A stretch of 5,862 nt of DNA from CAZUMH01 sp964621645 (GTDB lineage Bacteria > Zhuqueibacterota > QNDG01 > JAGLOF01): assembly GCA_964621645.1 (NCBI GenBank), contig CAZUMH010000143.1:1-5862 (forward strand), in the 5' to 3' direction. Positions 5,654-5,862 of this stretch are shown one piece after another (within the stretch, counting starts at the first letter, position 1; each line of letters begins with the position of its first letter). The notes beneath the pieces are model-generated. The model searched no databases. It was not told the origin of the DNA and saw only the letters and a program-made list of their open reading frames with translations. The position numbers and the translations under genes are program-made.

Positions 5654-5862
5654 ATGAGAAAATCCCAAATGATAAGCGGATTTATCACAGTCTTTTTAAC
5701 GTCCGTTCTTTGTACGGCACAGGACAGGGTAATCATTCCTGATCTGTCAAAAATTTCCACAGGGGATGAGTGGAATATCCATAACAGGGAAGTAACGATT
5801 ACAAAACAGAATGATCAATTGAATGTCGAGTTGGATGCGAAAACAGGAAACGGGATCGTCTG
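5654..5862 (+). CDS. Exported protein, N-terminal part (3' end outside window)
   Basis: The first 69 codons are present and the frame is open to the window end. Residues 1-22 form a signal peptide: basic MRKS start, hydrophobic core at about 6-20, and probable cleavage after CTA, before Q23. C20 is not in a good lipobox, so a soluble periplasmic or secreted product is more likely than a lipoprotein. The mature start reads VIIPDLSKISTGDEWNIHN, followed by alternating polar and hydrophobic residues (EVTITKQNDQLNVELDA) ending GNGIV, as expected for beta strands. This pattern resembles the beginning of concanavalin-like sugar-binding or glycoside-hydrolase-related beta-sandwich domains, but too little is present to assign a family. 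It lies 169 bases after the protease gene, on the same strand. Confidence 0.72.
   Translation, partial: MRKSQMISGFITVFLTSVLCTAQDRVIIPDLSKISTGDEWNIHNREVTITKQNDQLNVELDAKTGNGIV

Noticed and set aside
5335..5760. Minus-strand frame of 141 codons over the protease end and the next gene start
   Set aside because: It spans two supported plus-strand genes and the hairpin spacer, and its translation shows no domain pattern.
1..5862. Mobile elements, CRISPR arrays, tRNA or rRNA genes, toxin-antitoxin or defence systems
   Set aside because: No transposase or integrase motifs, no terminal or direct repeats, no spacer-repeat array and no tRNA-like folds were seen on either strand.

Overview
The window appears to come from a bacterium of the Fibrobacterota-Chlorobiota-Bacteroidota (FCB) side of the tree. 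The clearest sign is the long secreted protein at 1859-3367 (minus strand). Its last ~100 residues form a FlgD-like/type IX secretion C-terminal domain with the NYPNPFNP signature. That signature is common in Marinimicrobia, Calditrichota, Ignavibacteria, Zixibacteria and similar lineages. The exact phylum cannot be fixed from this window, and no ribosomal RNA, tRNA, CRISPR array, transposase or phage gene was seen.

Region 1 (1-1783, plus strand, GC-rich) is a threonine-biosynthesis operon end. It holds the last 140 codons of threonine synthase (thrC), then an archaeal-type cofactor-independent phosphoglycerate mutase homologue of the subgroup proposed to act as a homoserine kinase. The pair would turn homoserine into O-phosphohomoserine and then threonine. 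The operon ends at a hairpin that can also serve the convergent gene next to it.

Region 2 (1859-3367, minus strand) is one large exported protein. A signal peptide is followed by seven FDGxxYL repeats spaced 47-57 residues apart, probably a seven-bladed beta-propeller, and then the sorting domain. Upstream of it lies a roughly 500-base divergent intergenic region. It contains a perfect 12-bp palindrome and a hairpin but no convincing gene.

Region 3 (3872-5862, plus strand, noticeably more AT-rich) carries four genes in one direction. They are a small single-domain cupin, a 39-residue single-pass membrane protein with a near-ideal ribosome binding site, a probable lipoprotein with two retropepsin-like aspartic protease units (only the first keeps the DTG motif), and the start of another exported protein cut by the window end. 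The gaps are 74, 141 and 169 bases, so co-transcription is possible but not shown.

The items most worth following up are the thrC-linked homoserine kinase candidate, the unannotated 39-residue membrane protein, and the duplicated protease with a degenerate second active site. No clearly new multi-gene system can be claimed from the sequence alone.
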